Source: Pedobacter sp. Leaf176
Lineage (GTDB): Bacteria > Bacteroidota > Bacteroidia > Sphingobacteriales > Sphingobacteriaceae
DNA length: 64,000 nucleotides
Assembly (NCBI RefSeq): GCF_001424305.1
Contig: NZ_LMPD01000001.1
Coordinates: 186,001 to 250,000, forward strand
Reading direction: 5' to 3'
The notes under the pieces are model-generated. The model worked only from the letters and a program-made list of their open reading frames with translations, made no database searches and was not told the DNA's origin. Below, in pieces: positions 33,492 through 42,132 of this stretch; the stretch's first letter is position 1; every line of letters begins with the position of its first letter. The position numbers and the translations under genes are program-made.

Positions 33492-34220
33492 ATGAAGAAG
33501 CTATTTTTATTTATCTGCACTTTCTCTATGCTTTCTGCTTTTGCTGTGAAGCCGAAAAATCAATATGTCCTCATTAAAACATCGTTTGGAGAATGCATCG
33601 TAAAATTATACAACGAAACACCGCTCCATCGCGACAACTTTTTAAAGCTCAGTAAAGAGGGTTATTATAATGGAACATTGTTTCATAGGGTGATAAAAGA
33701 TTTTATGATTCAGGGTGGTGATCCGGATTCGAAAAACGCCAAACCTGATTCCTTACTTGGTGAGGGCGGTCCAAAGTATACTGTTCCCGCAGAATTTAGA
33801 GATAGTCTATTTCACAAGAAAGGGGTGTTGGCGGCAGCGAGGGAAGGCGACGTGGTGAATCCACTAAAGGCATCAAGTGGAAGTCAGTTTTACTTAGTAC
33901 AAGGAAAGGTTTTTACCGATGAGCAATTAAATTCTTTAGAGGAAAAACGGCTGAAATTTAAAATTCCGGAGTGGCAAAGACAGGTTTATAAGACCATTGG
34001 CGGAACGCCTCATTTAGATAGAAATTATACGGTTTATGGTGAAATCGTTGTTGGGTTGGATATCGTTGATAAGATAGCTGCCGTGTTAACTGATAAAAAT
34101 AATCGTCCCAAACAGGATGTTAAAATGGACATCACGATTTTGAAAAGAAGAGCGGCGAAAAAGTTGGAAAAACAGCTCGCGCAGGATTCTTTGAAAGAAA
34201 AAATGTTAATGAAACCGTAA
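33492..34220 (+). CDS. Secreted cyclophilin-type peptidyl-prolyl isomerase
   Basis: Protein of 242 aa with a signal peptide (about residues 1-17). The cyclophilin domain contains YYNGTLFHRVIKDFMIQGGDP (Arg of the active site), the GSQFYLVQG segment and HLDRNYTVYGEIVVGLDIVD. It should speed proline isomerisation in periplasmic protein folding. The C-terminal tail is Lys-rich. Its stop and the next start share one base (TAATG), so it is cotranslated with exonuclease III, an odd pairing of functions. Confidence 0.92.
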   Translation: MKKLFLFICTFSMLSAFAVKPKNQYVLIKTSFGECIVKLYNETPLHRDNFLKLSKEGYYNGTLFHRVIKDFMIQGGDPDSKNAKPDSLLGEGGPKYTVPAEFRDSLFHKKGVLAAAREGDVVNPLKASSGSQFYLVQGKVFTDEQLNSLEEKRLKFKIPEWQRQVYKTIGGTPHLDRNYTVYGEIVVGLDIVDKIAAVLTDKNNRPKQDVKMDITILKRRAAKKLEKQLAQDSLKEKMLMKP

Positions 34221-34987
34221 TGAGAATTATCTCCTATAATGTTAATGGAATTCGTGCAGCAAGTACCAAAAACTTCTTCGGATGGCTCCAGGCGACTGAC
34301 GCCGATATGGTTTGCCTGCAAGAAGTGAAAGCCTTGCCAATACAAATCCCCGAAATCATTGCTTTGATAGAACAGCTCGGTTACCACCATTATTGGTTTC
34401 CGGCAGAGAAAAAAGGTTATAGCGGAGTGGCTATATTAACCCGAGTTAAACCCAATCATGTAGAATATGGTTGTGGTAAAGATTGGATCGATAGAGAGGG
34501 TAGAATTTTAAGAGCGGATTTTGATGATTTCTCGTTGATGAGTTTGTATATGCCATCGGGCTCGAGCGGCGACGAGCGACAGGTAAAGAAATACGAGTTC
34601 ATGCAGTTCTTCGATGACTATATTGGCAAATTGCGTCAAGAGATCCCAAACTTAATTGTCAGCGGCGATTTTAATATCTGTCACACCTCGATTGACATCC
34701 ACAATCCAAAATCGAATGCGAACTCATCCGGGTTTTTGCCAGAGGAAAGGGAATGGATGCAGCTATTTTTGGATAATGGTTTCATCGATACGTTCCGCCA
34801 CTTTAATAAAGGCCCGCATCATTACACCTGGTGGAGTTACCGCGCAGGGTCGAGAGGGAAAAACCTGGGTTGGCGAATCGATTATCACATGGCGACAAAG
34901 CAGTTGGAAAACCGACTGAAAATCGTTAGGATTTTACCAGATGCCATTCACTCTGATCATTGTCCGGTTTTGCTGGAAATTGACTGA
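34220..34987 (+). CDS. xth: Exodeoxyribonuclease III
   Basis: Cytosolic DNA-repair nuclease of 255 aa, normal length. Family motifs are MRIISYNVNGIRAA, CLQEVKA (metal Glu), SGDFNICHT, LGWRIDYHMAT and the C-terminal SDHCPVLLEID (catalytic His). It cuts at abasic sites and degrades 3' ends of duplex DNA. Cotranslated with the cyclophilin gene. No terminator stands out after it. Confidence 0.95.
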   Translation: MRIISYNVNGIRAASTKNFFGWLQATDADMVCLQEVKALPIQIPEIIALIEQLGYHHYWFPAEKKGYSGVAILTRVKPNHVEYGCGKDWIDREGRILRADFDDFSLMSLYMPSGSSGDERQVKKYEFMQFFDDYIGKLRQEIPNLIVSGDFNICHTSIDIHNPKSNANSSGFLPEEREWMQLFLDNGFIDTFRHFNKGPHHYTWWSYRAGSRGKNLGWRIDYHMATKQLENRLKIVRILPDAIHSDHCPVLLEID

Positions 34988-35079
34988 GGTATATAATATG
35001 TATATGGATGATGGTGGTCTTGTTACCAGATAATCGCTGCTTTTACTGCAGCCATCTGTAAAAGCATAAACAAACGAAA

Positions 35080-35238
35080 CTACAAATGCTCTGCCTCGTA
35101 TTTCTCGCCGGCCTTCAACATCAGCTCTATTTGCTTTAAATCATCGTCTGTAAGCTCTTCCTTTTCTTGCAATTCGAATACCGCAATCATATTGTCTTCG
35201 TATTGCTTTTCAGTTTTGATAATGATTTCCTGATGCAT
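35080..35238 (-). CDS. Small acidic protein following the 5-FTHF cyclo-ligase gene
   Basis: A 52-aa reading frame, beginning MHQEIIIKTEKQYEDN and ending AGEKYEAEHL, starts 8 nt after the stop of the 5-formyltetrahydrofolate cyclo-ligase gene on the same strand. It is highly charged, predicted helical, and its codon use looks like that of its neighbours (ELTDDDLKQIELMLKAGEKYE). No family recognised. The short size, helical charged sequence and operon place suggest a real small protein; an antitoxin-like role would be guesswork. Confidence 0.6.
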   Translation of the reverse strand: MHQEIIIKTEKQYEDNMIAVFELQEKEELTDDDLKQIELMLKAGEKYEAEHL

Positions 35239-35245
35239 GATAAAC

Positions 35246-35806
35246 TTAAAATTTAATAATTTCTGTTGGTGTAAGGCAAAAATCCAAACGGATGTCGTGT
35301 TTGTTCACATCATCGATTTTATCGATTGCATGTGACAAAGATAAGCCTATTTTTTGAGCATTTATCTTTTCAAGAAAACGGTCATAAAATCCTTTTCCAT
35401 AACCTACTCTGTGACCTTGCTTATCAAAAGCAAGTAGAGGAACTAAAACCATATCAATTTCACCATCATGAACAATTCCTTTCTGAGGTTCTAAAATATT
35501 GTAGAGATTTTTATGTAAGTCATCTGCGCCTAAATATTCATGATTGGTCATTAAAGCGGTTTCAAAATCAGCCTTAGGAACAATAATCTTAATTTCCGGA
35601 TGATTTTTGGCCAGCCATTCAATTAGGAGAAAAGTATTCGGTTCTTTCTTTTCTTCAATAGGTAAAAAGATGTGCAGCGTTTTTAAATTGCTGAAATCCA
35701 GAGAAATAAATTGATTGAATAAGCCGTTGTTTAGCGATTCATATTCTGATTGGCTTATCGCTAATCTGTCTTTTAAAGCTTGTATTCTGATTTCGGATTT
35801 TAACAT
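35246..35806 (-). CDS. 5-formyltetrahydrofolate cyclo-ligase
   Basis: Cytosolic ATP-dependent enzyme of 186 aa that turns 5-formyl-THF into 5,10-methenyl-THF. Motifs are IFLPIEEKKEPNT near residue 50, and the C-terminal signature LVPLLAFDKQGHRVGYGKGFYDRFL, where the Gly-rich loop binds ATP phosphates. The start MLKSEIRIQALKDRLAISQ at 35806 is preferred over 35821 by family alignment. A 52-aa gene follows after 7 nt. Confidence 0.92.
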   Translation of the reverse strand: MLKSEIRIQALKDRLAISQSEYESLNNGLFNQFISLDFSNLKTLHIFLPIEEKKEPNTFLLIEWLAKNHPEIKIIVPKADFETALMTNHEYLGADDLHKNLYNILEPQKGIVHDGEIDMVLVPLLAFDKQGHRVGYGKGFYDRFLEKINAQKIGLSLSHAIDKIDDVNKHDIRLDFCLTPTEIIKF

Positions 35807-35851
35807 ATTACATTTAGACAAATAAAACGCGGGGAAACATACAAGGTTTGT

Positions 35852-35886
35852 AAAAAAAAAGCCCTTGAAAACAAATCCAAGGGCTC
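35852..35886 (-). terminator. Terminator of the first EF-P gene
   Basis: On the minus strand, agcccttg and caagggct form a stem around ggatttgtttt-type sequence, followed by nine T residues. It lies 18 nt after the EF-P stop codon. Confidence 0.85.
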
Positions 35887-35903
35887 TTCGGCTAATTTGT
35901 AAA

Positions 35904-36464
35904 TTATTTTACACGTTCAACATATTCACCTGTACGTGTATCAACTTTAATTTTATCGCCCTGGTTTACGAACATTGGAACTTTAACCTCAACACCGTTT
36001 TCAAGTGTTGCTGCTTTTAAAGCATTTGTAGAAGTATCGCCTTTTACAGCTGGTTCAGAATAGGTAATTTCGAATTCGGCAAAGTTTGGCAACTGGCCCA
36101 TAATTGCTTCGTCGCTTTCCATTGAAACAATTACATTCATACCTTCTTTTAAAAACTTGATAGCGGAACCAAATAATGATTTCTCAACATTATATTGCTC
36201 ATAAGTGTTATTATCCATTACCACCAGGTAATCGCCGTCTTCATAAAGATATTGATAATCGTTGGTTTCAACGCGGCAAATTTCAACCGCTTCATCGGTA
36301 TTCATGCGGGCTTCTACAATTCTGCCCGATTTAATGTTACGAAATTTACCAGTGTAAAAAGCGCCGCCTTTGCCTGGTGTACGGTGATTCCATTCATCAA
36401 CTGTAACCAACTCGTTGTTTACACGCAGGATGTTACCTGTTTTAATTTCTGATGCTTTTGCCAT
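35904..36464 (-). CDS. efp: Elongation factor P
   Basis: Protein of 186 aa with the three beta-barrel domains of EF-P. It binds between the P and E sites of the ribosome and relieves stalling at polyproline. The loop that reaches the peptidyl-transferase centre reads RTPGKGGAFY, with Lys32 in the position that is modified in E. coli. The ending GEYVERVK is typical. It has its own -7 element (36511-36518) and terminator. A paralogue of the same length with a changed loop lies 119 nt upstream. Confidence 0.95.
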   Translation of the reverse strand: MAKASEIKTGNILRVNNELVTVDEWNHRTPGKGGAFYTGKFRNIKSGRIVEARMNTDEAVEICRVETNDYQYLYEDGDYLVVMDNNTYEQYNVEKSLFGSAIKFLKEGMNVIVSMESDEAIMGQLPNFAEFEITYSEPAVKGDTSTNALKAATLENGVEVKVPMFVNQGDKIKVDTRTGEYVERVK

Positions 36465-36510
36465 ATGATGTTATCCTGTCTGGATTTTATATTACTGATT
36501 TTTGTGACCG

Positions 36511-36518
36511 CAAAGGTA
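36511..36518 (-). promoter_or_regulatory. -7 promoter element of efp
   Basis: TACCTTTG on the minus strand fits TAnnTTTG, 46 nt before the ATG. Confidence 0.5.
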
Positions 36519-36583
36519 AAATTATTTTAATAAAAACCTATAAAGGTTTAGGGCTTAACGTTTAGGATGGAAGGTGTTATAGT

Positions 36584-37144
36584 CTACTTAACACGCTCCA
36601 TATAGTCGCCGGATTTGGTATCAACCTTAACCTTATCACCCTGGTTTATGAATAATGGTACCCTGATTTCTGCACCCGTTTCTACGGTAGCATATTTTTG
36701 GGCACTGGTTGAGGTGTCGCCTTTAACGGCAGGTTCAGTATATGTAATTTCGAGTTCTACACTGTTTGGCAATTGCGCAACAATCGGCTCATCACTTTCA
36801 AAAGCGATGGTAACGTTCATGCCCTCTTTTAAGAATTTAATTGAACTTCCGAATAGCAATTTCGGGATGTTATACTGCTCAAAGGTATTGTTGTCCATAA
36901 CCACCAAATAGTCGCCATCTTCGTATAAATATTGATAATCGTTGGTTTCTACACGGCAAATGGTTACCTCTTCATCTGTACGGAATCGATATTCAACAAT
37001 TTTACCGGTTTTAACATTGCGCATACGGGCCTGATAAAATGCTCTTAGATTGCCTGGCGTACGATGGATGTATTCTTCTACACTTACCAATTCTCCGTTA
37101 AAACGAAGTACATTTCCGCCTTTTACTTCTGATGCCTTTGCCAT
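36584..37144 (-). CDS. Elongation factor P paralogue with altered tip loop
   Basis: Protein of 186 aa, clearly homologous to the neighbouring EF-P along its whole length (shared ICRVETNDYQYLYEDGDYLVVMDNN and KFLKEGMNV). The loop at the ribosomal active centre reads RTPGNLRAFY, so the modified Lys32 is Asn, followed by Leu-Arg. It therefore cannot be modified in the same way; Arg34 may take over. The start at 37144 (MAKASEVKGG) is set by the paralogue; the longest frame at 37354 is spurious. It may serve a subset of stalled ribosomes. Own promoter at 37163-37170. Confidence 0.92.
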   Translation of the reverse strand: MAKASEVKGGNVLRFNGELVSVEEYIHRTPGNLRAFYQARMRNVKTGKIVEYRFRTDEEVTICRVETNDYQYLYEDGDYLVVMDNNTFEQYNIPKLLFGSSIKFLKEGMNVTIAFESDEPIVAQLPNSVELEITYTEPAVKGDTSTSAQKYATVETGAEIRVPLFINQGDKVKVDTKSGDYMERVK

Positions 37145-37593
37145 TATAATTTTTTTGAGCCTCAAAGTTAAATAAAGGATTTTTGATTTGAAAAGCAAAA
37201 TCTGGATTAATCCATTACGGCCGTCATGGAGGTAATCCTTGCGCAGGGTTTCGCTAAAAGGCTTTGAAAGAATGCTATTATTCACATGGCCATCTAGAAT
37301 AAAATCAATGTATAAAAGAAATGCCTTTGGGAACCACTCCAAAGGCATAATCAACCTAAACCTAAAACTAAACTATGAAAAAAATCTTTTGCTATTTAAA
37401 GCCTTATATCTTGATTCCGTTAAACGGGGAATACCATCATTTCGTAAAAGGATATTATAATTTCTACATCTCTTTTTGGTGGTGCAAAGGTAAGAACAAT
37501 TTTTAAATCTCCAAAAAAATTTTGAAATAAAAATATATTGTACAAATACATGACAAATCACGAAGGGTGGTTTAGTAATATTTAGACGATAAC
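37145..37593. other. Intergenic stretch with hairpin and a doubtful 43-aa frame
   Basis: This 449-nt gap holds a promoter element for the EF-P paralogue. A hairpin follows at 37322-37347 (tgcctttgg and ccaaaggca), then the string cctaaacctaaaactaaact directly before ATGAAAAAAATC at 37375. That ATG opens a plus-strand frame of 43 codons to TAA 37504-37506 (MKKIFCYLKPYILIPLNGEY at the start). It could be a short peptide or the remnant of a longer gene. I do not call it as a gene. Confidence 0.4.
37163..37170 (-). promoter_or_regulatory. -7 promoter element of the EF-P paralogue
   Basis: TAACTTTG on the minus strand fits TAnnTTTG, 18 nt before the ATG at 37144. Confidence 0.45.
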
Positions 37594-38208
37594 CTACTTA
37601 AAATCAGCTATTTGTATGTGTTTTCGGCAAAATTCGTATTCCTGAATTTGGTTGGATCCTATTATAGTTAACCGATTTTTTGTATAATTTTCGATCAACT
37701 CTCGATACCAATCGACTCCTTGAACGTCTAAATTACTGGTAGGTTCATCTAAAAATAAAATTGGTGAGTTGGAACAGCAGGCCAAAGCAAGTTTGGTTCT
37801 TTGCTTCATTCCTGATGAAAAGTACTTAATTTCTTTGTTAGCAGATTTTTCCAGACCAAGTATGGAAACCAGTGATTTAGCATTTAATCCAGCGGAAAAA
37901 TCCTTAAACTTAAAGTGGAAATCAATAAGCTCTTTCAAAGTGAAAGTTTCTACCAATTCTAAATATGGAGCAGCTAAACTGATGTGCTTATAAATATCCT
38001 CCACTGGAATATCTTTATTTTCTGAAAATGAAATCTGCCCTTCTGATGGCGTTAAGCTTCCCGTTAAAACACTTAATAAAGTAGATTTTCCTGAGCCATT
38101 CGGACCCAAAATGGCGTAGCTATTGCCTGAAGTAAACTCGGTGCTTAGGTTTCTGAAAATCCATTCTTTATTAAATCTTCGTCCAACATTGTTTAAAGTT
38201 ATCGTCAT
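37594..38208 (-). CDS. ABC transporter ATP-binding protein (no permease nearby)
   Basis: Protein of 204 aa, a single ATPase cassette: Walker A GPNGSGKST (about residue 35), Q-loop near LAAPYLELVETF, signature FSSGMKQRTKLALA, Walker B ILFLDEPTSNLD. It resembles the CcmA/NatA-like short ATPases that pair with a separate membrane protein. No permease is encoded in this window next to it; the upstream neighbour is a GNAT enzyme. The substrate cannot be named. Confidence 0.85.
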   Translation of the reverse strand: MTITLNNVGRRFNKEWIFRNLSTEFTSGNSYAILGPNGSGKSTLLSVLTGSLTPSEGQISFSENKDIPVEDIYKHISLAAPYLELVETFTLKELIDFHFKFKDFSAGLNAKSLVSILGLEKSANKEIKYFSSGMKQRTKLALACCSNSPILFLDEPTSNLDVQGVDWYRELIENYTKNRLTIIGSNQIQEYEFCRKHIQIADFK

Positions 38209-38216
38209 TTTTAGAG

Positions 38217-38254
38217 TATCAAGATTTGGGTATCAGGTATCAAGACTTGGGTAG
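38217..38254. repeat. Short direct repeat, TATCAAGA(T/C)TTGGGTA
   Basis: Two copies of tatcaaga-ttgggta lie in tandem, overlapping the 3' end of the GNAT gene. A related palindrome, gtatcaaatcttgatac, lies at about 46866-46882 after the alanine dehydrogenase gene. This points to a dispersed short repeat. Confidence 0.5.
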
Positions 38255-38704
38255 CGGTTTAGCCATGCAAACGCTATTATTTACACCGATGTACTGTCCG
38301 TAGTTTGGTATAATCTTGTATCCGACTTTTTGGTATAAAGCAATTGCTTCAGGTTGTTTCTTACCTGTTTCTAAAACACATTCCTTAAAACCTAGTTCTG
38401 CAGCCCAATTTTCCAGTTCAGTCAATATCTTAGCGGCAATGCCTTGCTTTCTGTAATCAGGATGAACAAACATGCGTTTAATTTCCGCAGCGTTTTCAGA
38501 GAATGGTTTTATTGCTCCACAACCTACAGGGAGTTCATTTTGGTAAGCAACAACAACTTCTTTAATGGCATCAACCTTATTGAATTGAGCATAAAAAGTA
38601 TGATCATCACCGTCTCTAATGGCCAAATCTTTATCGAGTAAAGTCACTAATGATCTAAAGTCAGCATTATCTGAATTCGTTCGGATTAGCGTTAAATTAC
38701 CCAT
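38240..38704 (-). CDS. GNAT family N-acetyltransferase
   Basis: Protein of 154 aa with the GNAT fold. The acetyl-CoA loop is in KRMFVHPDYRKQGIAAKILTELE (V/I-x-x-x-x-R/Q-x-x-G/A pattern), followed by LETGKKQPEAIALYQKVGYKIIPNYG. The family acetylates amines of small molecules or proteins; the substrate is not known. It lies after the lpx genes on the same strand. Its last codons fall within a short direct repeat. Confidence 0.88.
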   Translation of the reverse strand: MGNLTLIRTNSDNADFRSLVTLLDKDLAIRDGDDHTFYAQFNKVDAIKEVVVAYQNELPVGCGAIKPFSENAAEIKRMFVHPDYRKQGIAAKILTELENWAAELGFKECVLETGKKQPEAIALYQKVGYKIIPNYGQYIGVNNSVCMAKPLPKS

Positions 38705-38746
38705 TAATATTTGCTTTAAGCTTTGGTCTTTTTGCTTTAGACTTAT

Positions 38747-39532
38747 TTAACTGCCCATTCCAAAACCTTTCATCACACCACGATTAGAGTTGCGAATAAA
38801 GTCTACGATCTCATCACGAATCTCGGTTGGTTTAAATTCGGCTTCAATTATATCCAACGCTTTAGTTACGTTATTGTGTTTTACGAAAAGTACCCTGTAA
38901 ATTTCCTGAATCTCATCAATCTGTTCATTGGTGAATCCCCTCCTGCGTAAACCGACGGAGTTAATTCCAGCATAGGACAATGGCTCACGTGCAGCCTTTA
39001 CATAAGGAGGAACATCTTTACGAACCAGTGAACCGCCTGTTACAAAAGCATAAGAACCTACTTTAACGAATTGATGAATGGCAACCAGGCCGGCTAAAAC
39101 GACATTATTTCCGATGGTAATGTGTCCGGCTAAAGTTGTGCTGTTTGAGAAAATACAATTATTACCAACTTCACAGTCATGGGCGATGTGGGAATAGGCC
39201 TGAATTAAGCAATTGCTGCCAATTACGGTTTTCCATTTATCTTTCGTACCGCGATTAATCGTTACACATTCACGGATTGTGGTATTATCGCCAATTTCGG
39301 CGGTTGTTACTTCTCCTGCAAATTTTAAGTCCTGAGGTTCGCCTGAAATCACTGCACCGGGAAAAATACGACAGTTTTTACCGATTCTGGCACCGTCCAT
39401 TATCGTAACGTTGGAGCCAATCCAGGTTCCTTCCCCAATAACGACATCTTTATGTATCACCACAAAAGGCTCAATTACGACATTTTCGGCAATTTTTGCC
39501 TGAGGATGTATATATGCTAACGGTTGTATCAT
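38747..39532 (-). CDS. lpxA: Acyl-ACP--UDP-N-acetylglucosamine O-acyltransferase
   Basis: Cytosolic enzyme of 261 aa that carries out the first step of lipid A synthesis. The left-handed beta-helix is formed of hexapeptide repeats (IHPQAKIAENVVIEPF, IGEGTWIGSNVTIMDG, VGNNCIFSNSTTLAG). The catalytic His lies in IQAYSHIAHDCEVGNN. The helical C-terminal domain (about 190-261) binds the acyl carrier protein. Its start overlaps the stop of lpxC-fabZ by 1 nt. Confidence 0.95.
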   Translation of the reverse strand: MIQPLAYIHPQAKIAENVVIEPFVVIHKDVVIGEGTWIGSNVTIMDGARIGKNCRIFPGAVISGEPQDLKFAGEVTTAEIGDNTTIRECVTINRGTKDKWKTVIGSNCLIQAYSHIAHDCEVGNNCIFSNSTTLAGHITIGNNVVLAGLVAIHQFVKVGSYAFVTGGSLVRKDVPPYVKAAREPLSYAGINSVGLRRRGFTNEQIDEIQEIYRVLFVKHNNVTKALDIIEAEFKPTEIRDEIVDFIRNSNRGVMKGFGMGS

Positions 39533-40944
39533 TATTGGGCAGGTTCTGTTTGTTTAATTTTAGATATTTGGGCCATCATTTCAGCTTCCACAACGATTTT
39601 TTCTCCTACCATACCTACGCCTTTCATCTGAGCGATACCCCTTCTGATGGGTTCCAGCAAATCGCAACGAAAAACAATGGTATCGCCGGGAAGTACCTGC
39701 GCCCTGAAGCGTACATTGTCTATTTTTAAGAAATAGGTCAGGTAATTTCTGGGATCCGGAACCGTACTTAATACCAGGATACCGCCAACCTGGGCCATTG
39801 CCTCAATCTGGATTACACCTGGAAAAACTGGTGCGCCAGGGAAATGGCCTTTGAAAAATTCTTCGTTCATTGTTACGTTTTTAACGCCTACAACGTGGTT
39901 TTTAGAAAGTTCTAAAATTTTATCTACAAATAAAAATGGCTGACGATGAGGCAAAATGTCCATAATCTGAACAACGTCGTATAATGGCTTAGCGCTAGGA
40001 TCGTACACCTTCTGTATTTTCTTGTTTTTTTCTTTTTTAATGGCCGCCTTGATTTTCTTTGCAAACGCAACGTTAGCGGCATGTCCTGGACGAGCAGCCA
40101 TGATATGGCCTTTTAAGTGCATACCAACTAAAGCCAAATCACCTATCATATCCAATAATTTGTGGCGTGCAGGCTCATTTTGATAGCGTAACTCCATGTT
40201 ATTTAAAATCCCTTGAGGAGCTACATCAATATCTTTACGGTTGAAAAGTTTGGCTAAGTGGCTTAATTCATCTTTAGTTACTTCTTTGTCAACAATCACA
40301 ATGGCATTGTTTAAGTCTCCGCCTTTAATAAGATTGTGTTGTAACTGATATTCTAATTCATGTAAGAAGCAAAAAGTGCGGCAAGAAGCGATTTCTTTCT
40401 TAAATTCCGCGATGGTATTGATCCCGGCATGCTGGCTACCCAGCACAGGGGAATTATAATCAATCATACAGGTAAAGCGATAATCATCTAAAGGCATCGC
40501 TACGATTTCAACTTTCCTGTCTGTTTCCGTATAGGTGATGTTATGGGGTATTGTAAAATATTCCCGGTCTGCATTTTGCTCAACAGTTCCAGCCTCCTCT
40601 AACAAATCAACAAACTGTATCGAACTACCATCCATAATTGGTGTTTCCGGTCCGTCGAGTTGTATTAAAATATTGTCTAAATCCATTCCAACCAAAGATG
40701 CCATAACGTGCTCAATGGTACTAACACTTGCACCGTTTTGTGTAATTGTAGTACCACGGGATGTGTCTGTAACATTATCGGCATCAGCGTCAATAATCGG
40801 TTTTCCATCTAAATCAATACGCTGGAATTTGAAGCCATGATTTTCCGGTGCCGGGCAAAAAGTTAAATTAACATTGGCACCGGTGTGTAAGCCAACTCCG
40901 GATGCTGATATTTCTTTTTTAATCGTCTTTTGTCTAACGTTCAT
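39532..40944 (-). CDS. lpxC-fabZ: Bifunctional LpxC deacetylase and FabZ dehydratase
   Basis: Fusion of 470 aa. The LpxC part (about residues 1-305) removes the acetyl group from UDP-3-O-acyl-GlcNAc, the committed step of lipid A synthesis. Its zinc ligands are in [10 protein letters not shown] and HKLLDMIGD, and the catalytic His in [15 protein letters not shown]. The FabZ part (about 320-465) dehydrates 3-hydroxyacyl-[16 protein letters not shown] and [13 protein letters not shown] (His367). The fusion is a known Bacteroidota trait that links use of hydroxyacyl-ACP for lipid A with fatty-acid elongation. It overlaps lpxD by 11 nt and lpxA by 1 nt. Confidence 0.95.
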   Translation of the reverse strand: MNVRQKTIKKEISASGVGLHTGANVNLTFCPAPENHGFKFQRIDLDGKPIIDADADNVTDTSRGTTITQNGASVSTIEHVMASLVGMDLDNILIQLDGPETPIMDGSSIQFVDLLEEAGTVEQNADREYFTIPHNITYTETDRKVEIVAMPLDDYRFTCMIDYNSPVLGSQHAGINTIAEFKKEIASCRTFCFLHELEYQLQHNLIKGGDLNNAIVIVDKEVTKDELSHLAKLFNRKDIDVAPQGILNNMELRYQNEPARHKLLDMIGDLALVGMHLKGHIMAARPGHAANVAFAKKIKAAIKKEKNKKIQKVYDPSAKPLYDVVQIMDILPHRQPFLFVDKILELSKNHVVGVKNVTMNEEFFKGHFPGAPVFPGVIQIEAMAQVGGILVLSTVPDPRNYLTYFLKIDNVRFRAQVLPGDTIVFRCDLLEPIRRGIAQMKGVGMVGEKIVVEAEMMAQISKIKQTEPAQ

Positions 40945-42010
40945 TTTGTATTGTATTCTGTTGCTGTTCTGCTGTTAGTTTTTTTAGCGTTTCTTCTAAA
41001 GCGTTGATTCGCTTTTCTACATCTGGTAGATGTTTAAATATAACCGAAGCGCGCATCCAGTTTCTTAGTGGTTGTGCCGGACTTCCGTGCCACTGTTTAT
41101 TTTCTTCTGTTATGTTGAAATTGATACCTGCCTGCGCACCAATTTGTGTTCCTTTTGCTAATGTTAAATGGCCGGCAATACCCACCTGACCGCCAATAAC
41201 GCTGTTGGGACCTACTTTAGTACTGCCTGATATTCCTGATTGGGCAGCTAAAACGGTATTTTCCCCAATCTCAGCATTATGCGCCACCTGAATTAAGTTA
41301 TCTATTTTGGCGCCTTTTTTAATGATTGTTGAGCCCATCGTAGCCCTGTCAATCGTTGTATTGGCACCGATTTCGACATCACTTTCAATTATAACGTTAC
41401 CTATTTGCGGTATTTTATTGTATGTTCCATCTTTTTGTGGCGCAAAACCAAAACCATCGCTACCAATTACTGTGTTCGAGTGTATGGTAACCCTATCGCC
41501 AATGGCAGAATTGTGGTAAATCTTAACACCAGGAAAAAAATTACAGTTTTCGCCGATTTTAGAGTTAGCACCTACATAAACCTGAGGGTTAATTTTAGTT
41601 CCTGAAGCAATTTCCACATGCTCTGCAACATATGCAAAAGCACCAATAAAAACACCTTGACCAACTTTTGCTGTTGGATGTACAAAAGCCAGCTTATCTA
41701 TGCCAGATTGCGATGCCTGTGCATTGACTGCTTCATTATATTTATCCAATAAAATTGTGAAAGAACTATAAGGGTTTTCGACACGGATGAGTGTGCTTGT
41801 ATATTGTTGTGTGGGGTTAAAATCTTTAGAGACGATAACAACGGATGCCTGTGTAGAATAGATAAAATTTTCATACTTAGGATTGGAAAGAAAAGACAAA
41901 GAACCTTCTTTACCATCTTCTATTTTCGAGAGTTCTGTTACAGCTACATCGGGGTTGCCATCAATGGAACCATTTAAAAACTCGCTTATCTGCTTGGCAG
42001 TAAATTGCAT
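40934..42010 (-). CDS. lpxD: UDP-3-O-(3-hydroxyacyl)glucosamine N-acyltransferase
   Basis: Cytosolic enzyme of 358 aa that adds the N-linked acyl chain in lipid A synthesis. An N-terminal uridine-binding domain (about 1-100) is followed by a beta-helix of hexapeptide repeats ([22 protein letters not shown]). The catalytic His is in [18 protein letters not shown]-terminal helix ([17 protein letters not shown]) completes the trimer. It heads the lpxD, lpxC-fabZ, lpxA operon. A well-formed promoter ends only 4 nt before its ATG. Confidence 0.95.
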   Translation of the reverse strand: MQFTAKQISEFLNGSIDGNPDVAVTELSKIEDGKEGSLSFLSNPKYENFIYSTQASVVIVSKDFNPTQQYTSTLIRVENPYSSFTILLDKYNEAVNAQASQSGIDKLAFVHPTAKVGQGVFIGAFAYVAEHVEIASGTKINPQVYVGANSKIGENCNFFPGVKIYHNSAIGDRVTIHSNTVIGSDGFGFAPQKDGTYNKIPQIGNVIIESDVEIGANTTIDRATMGSTIIKKGAKIDNLIQVAHNAEIGENTVLAAQSGISGSTKVGPNSVIGGQVGIAGHLTLAKGTQIGAQAGINFNITEENKQWHGSPAQPLRNWMRASVIFKHLPDVEKRINALEETLKKLTAEQQQNTIQNER

Positions 42011-42014
42011 CGTA

Positions 42015-42045
42015 CAAAGGTAAATGTTAAATTGATATGAACAAA
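42015..42045 (-). promoter_or_regulatory. Promoter of the lpx operon, at the lpxD start codon
   Basis: Minus-strand TTTG at 42045-42042 and TACCTTTG at 42022-42015 are 19 nt apart, a full Bacteroidota promoter. The -7 element ends 4 nt before the lpxD ATG (42010), so transcription should begin at or next to the start codon. Confidence 0.7.
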
Positions 42046-42132
42046 AAAACCTATCAGGGTTAAATCGTGTATATTTTACACAATAATAAGACTTAAAACG
42101 GTCCTAAAAGTTAAATATTTTGTTAAATAAGC

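Noticed and set aside
37154..37354. N-terminal extension of the EF-P paralogue
   Set aside because: The extension covers the promoter and has no counterpart in EF-P; the paralogue next door sets the start at 37144.
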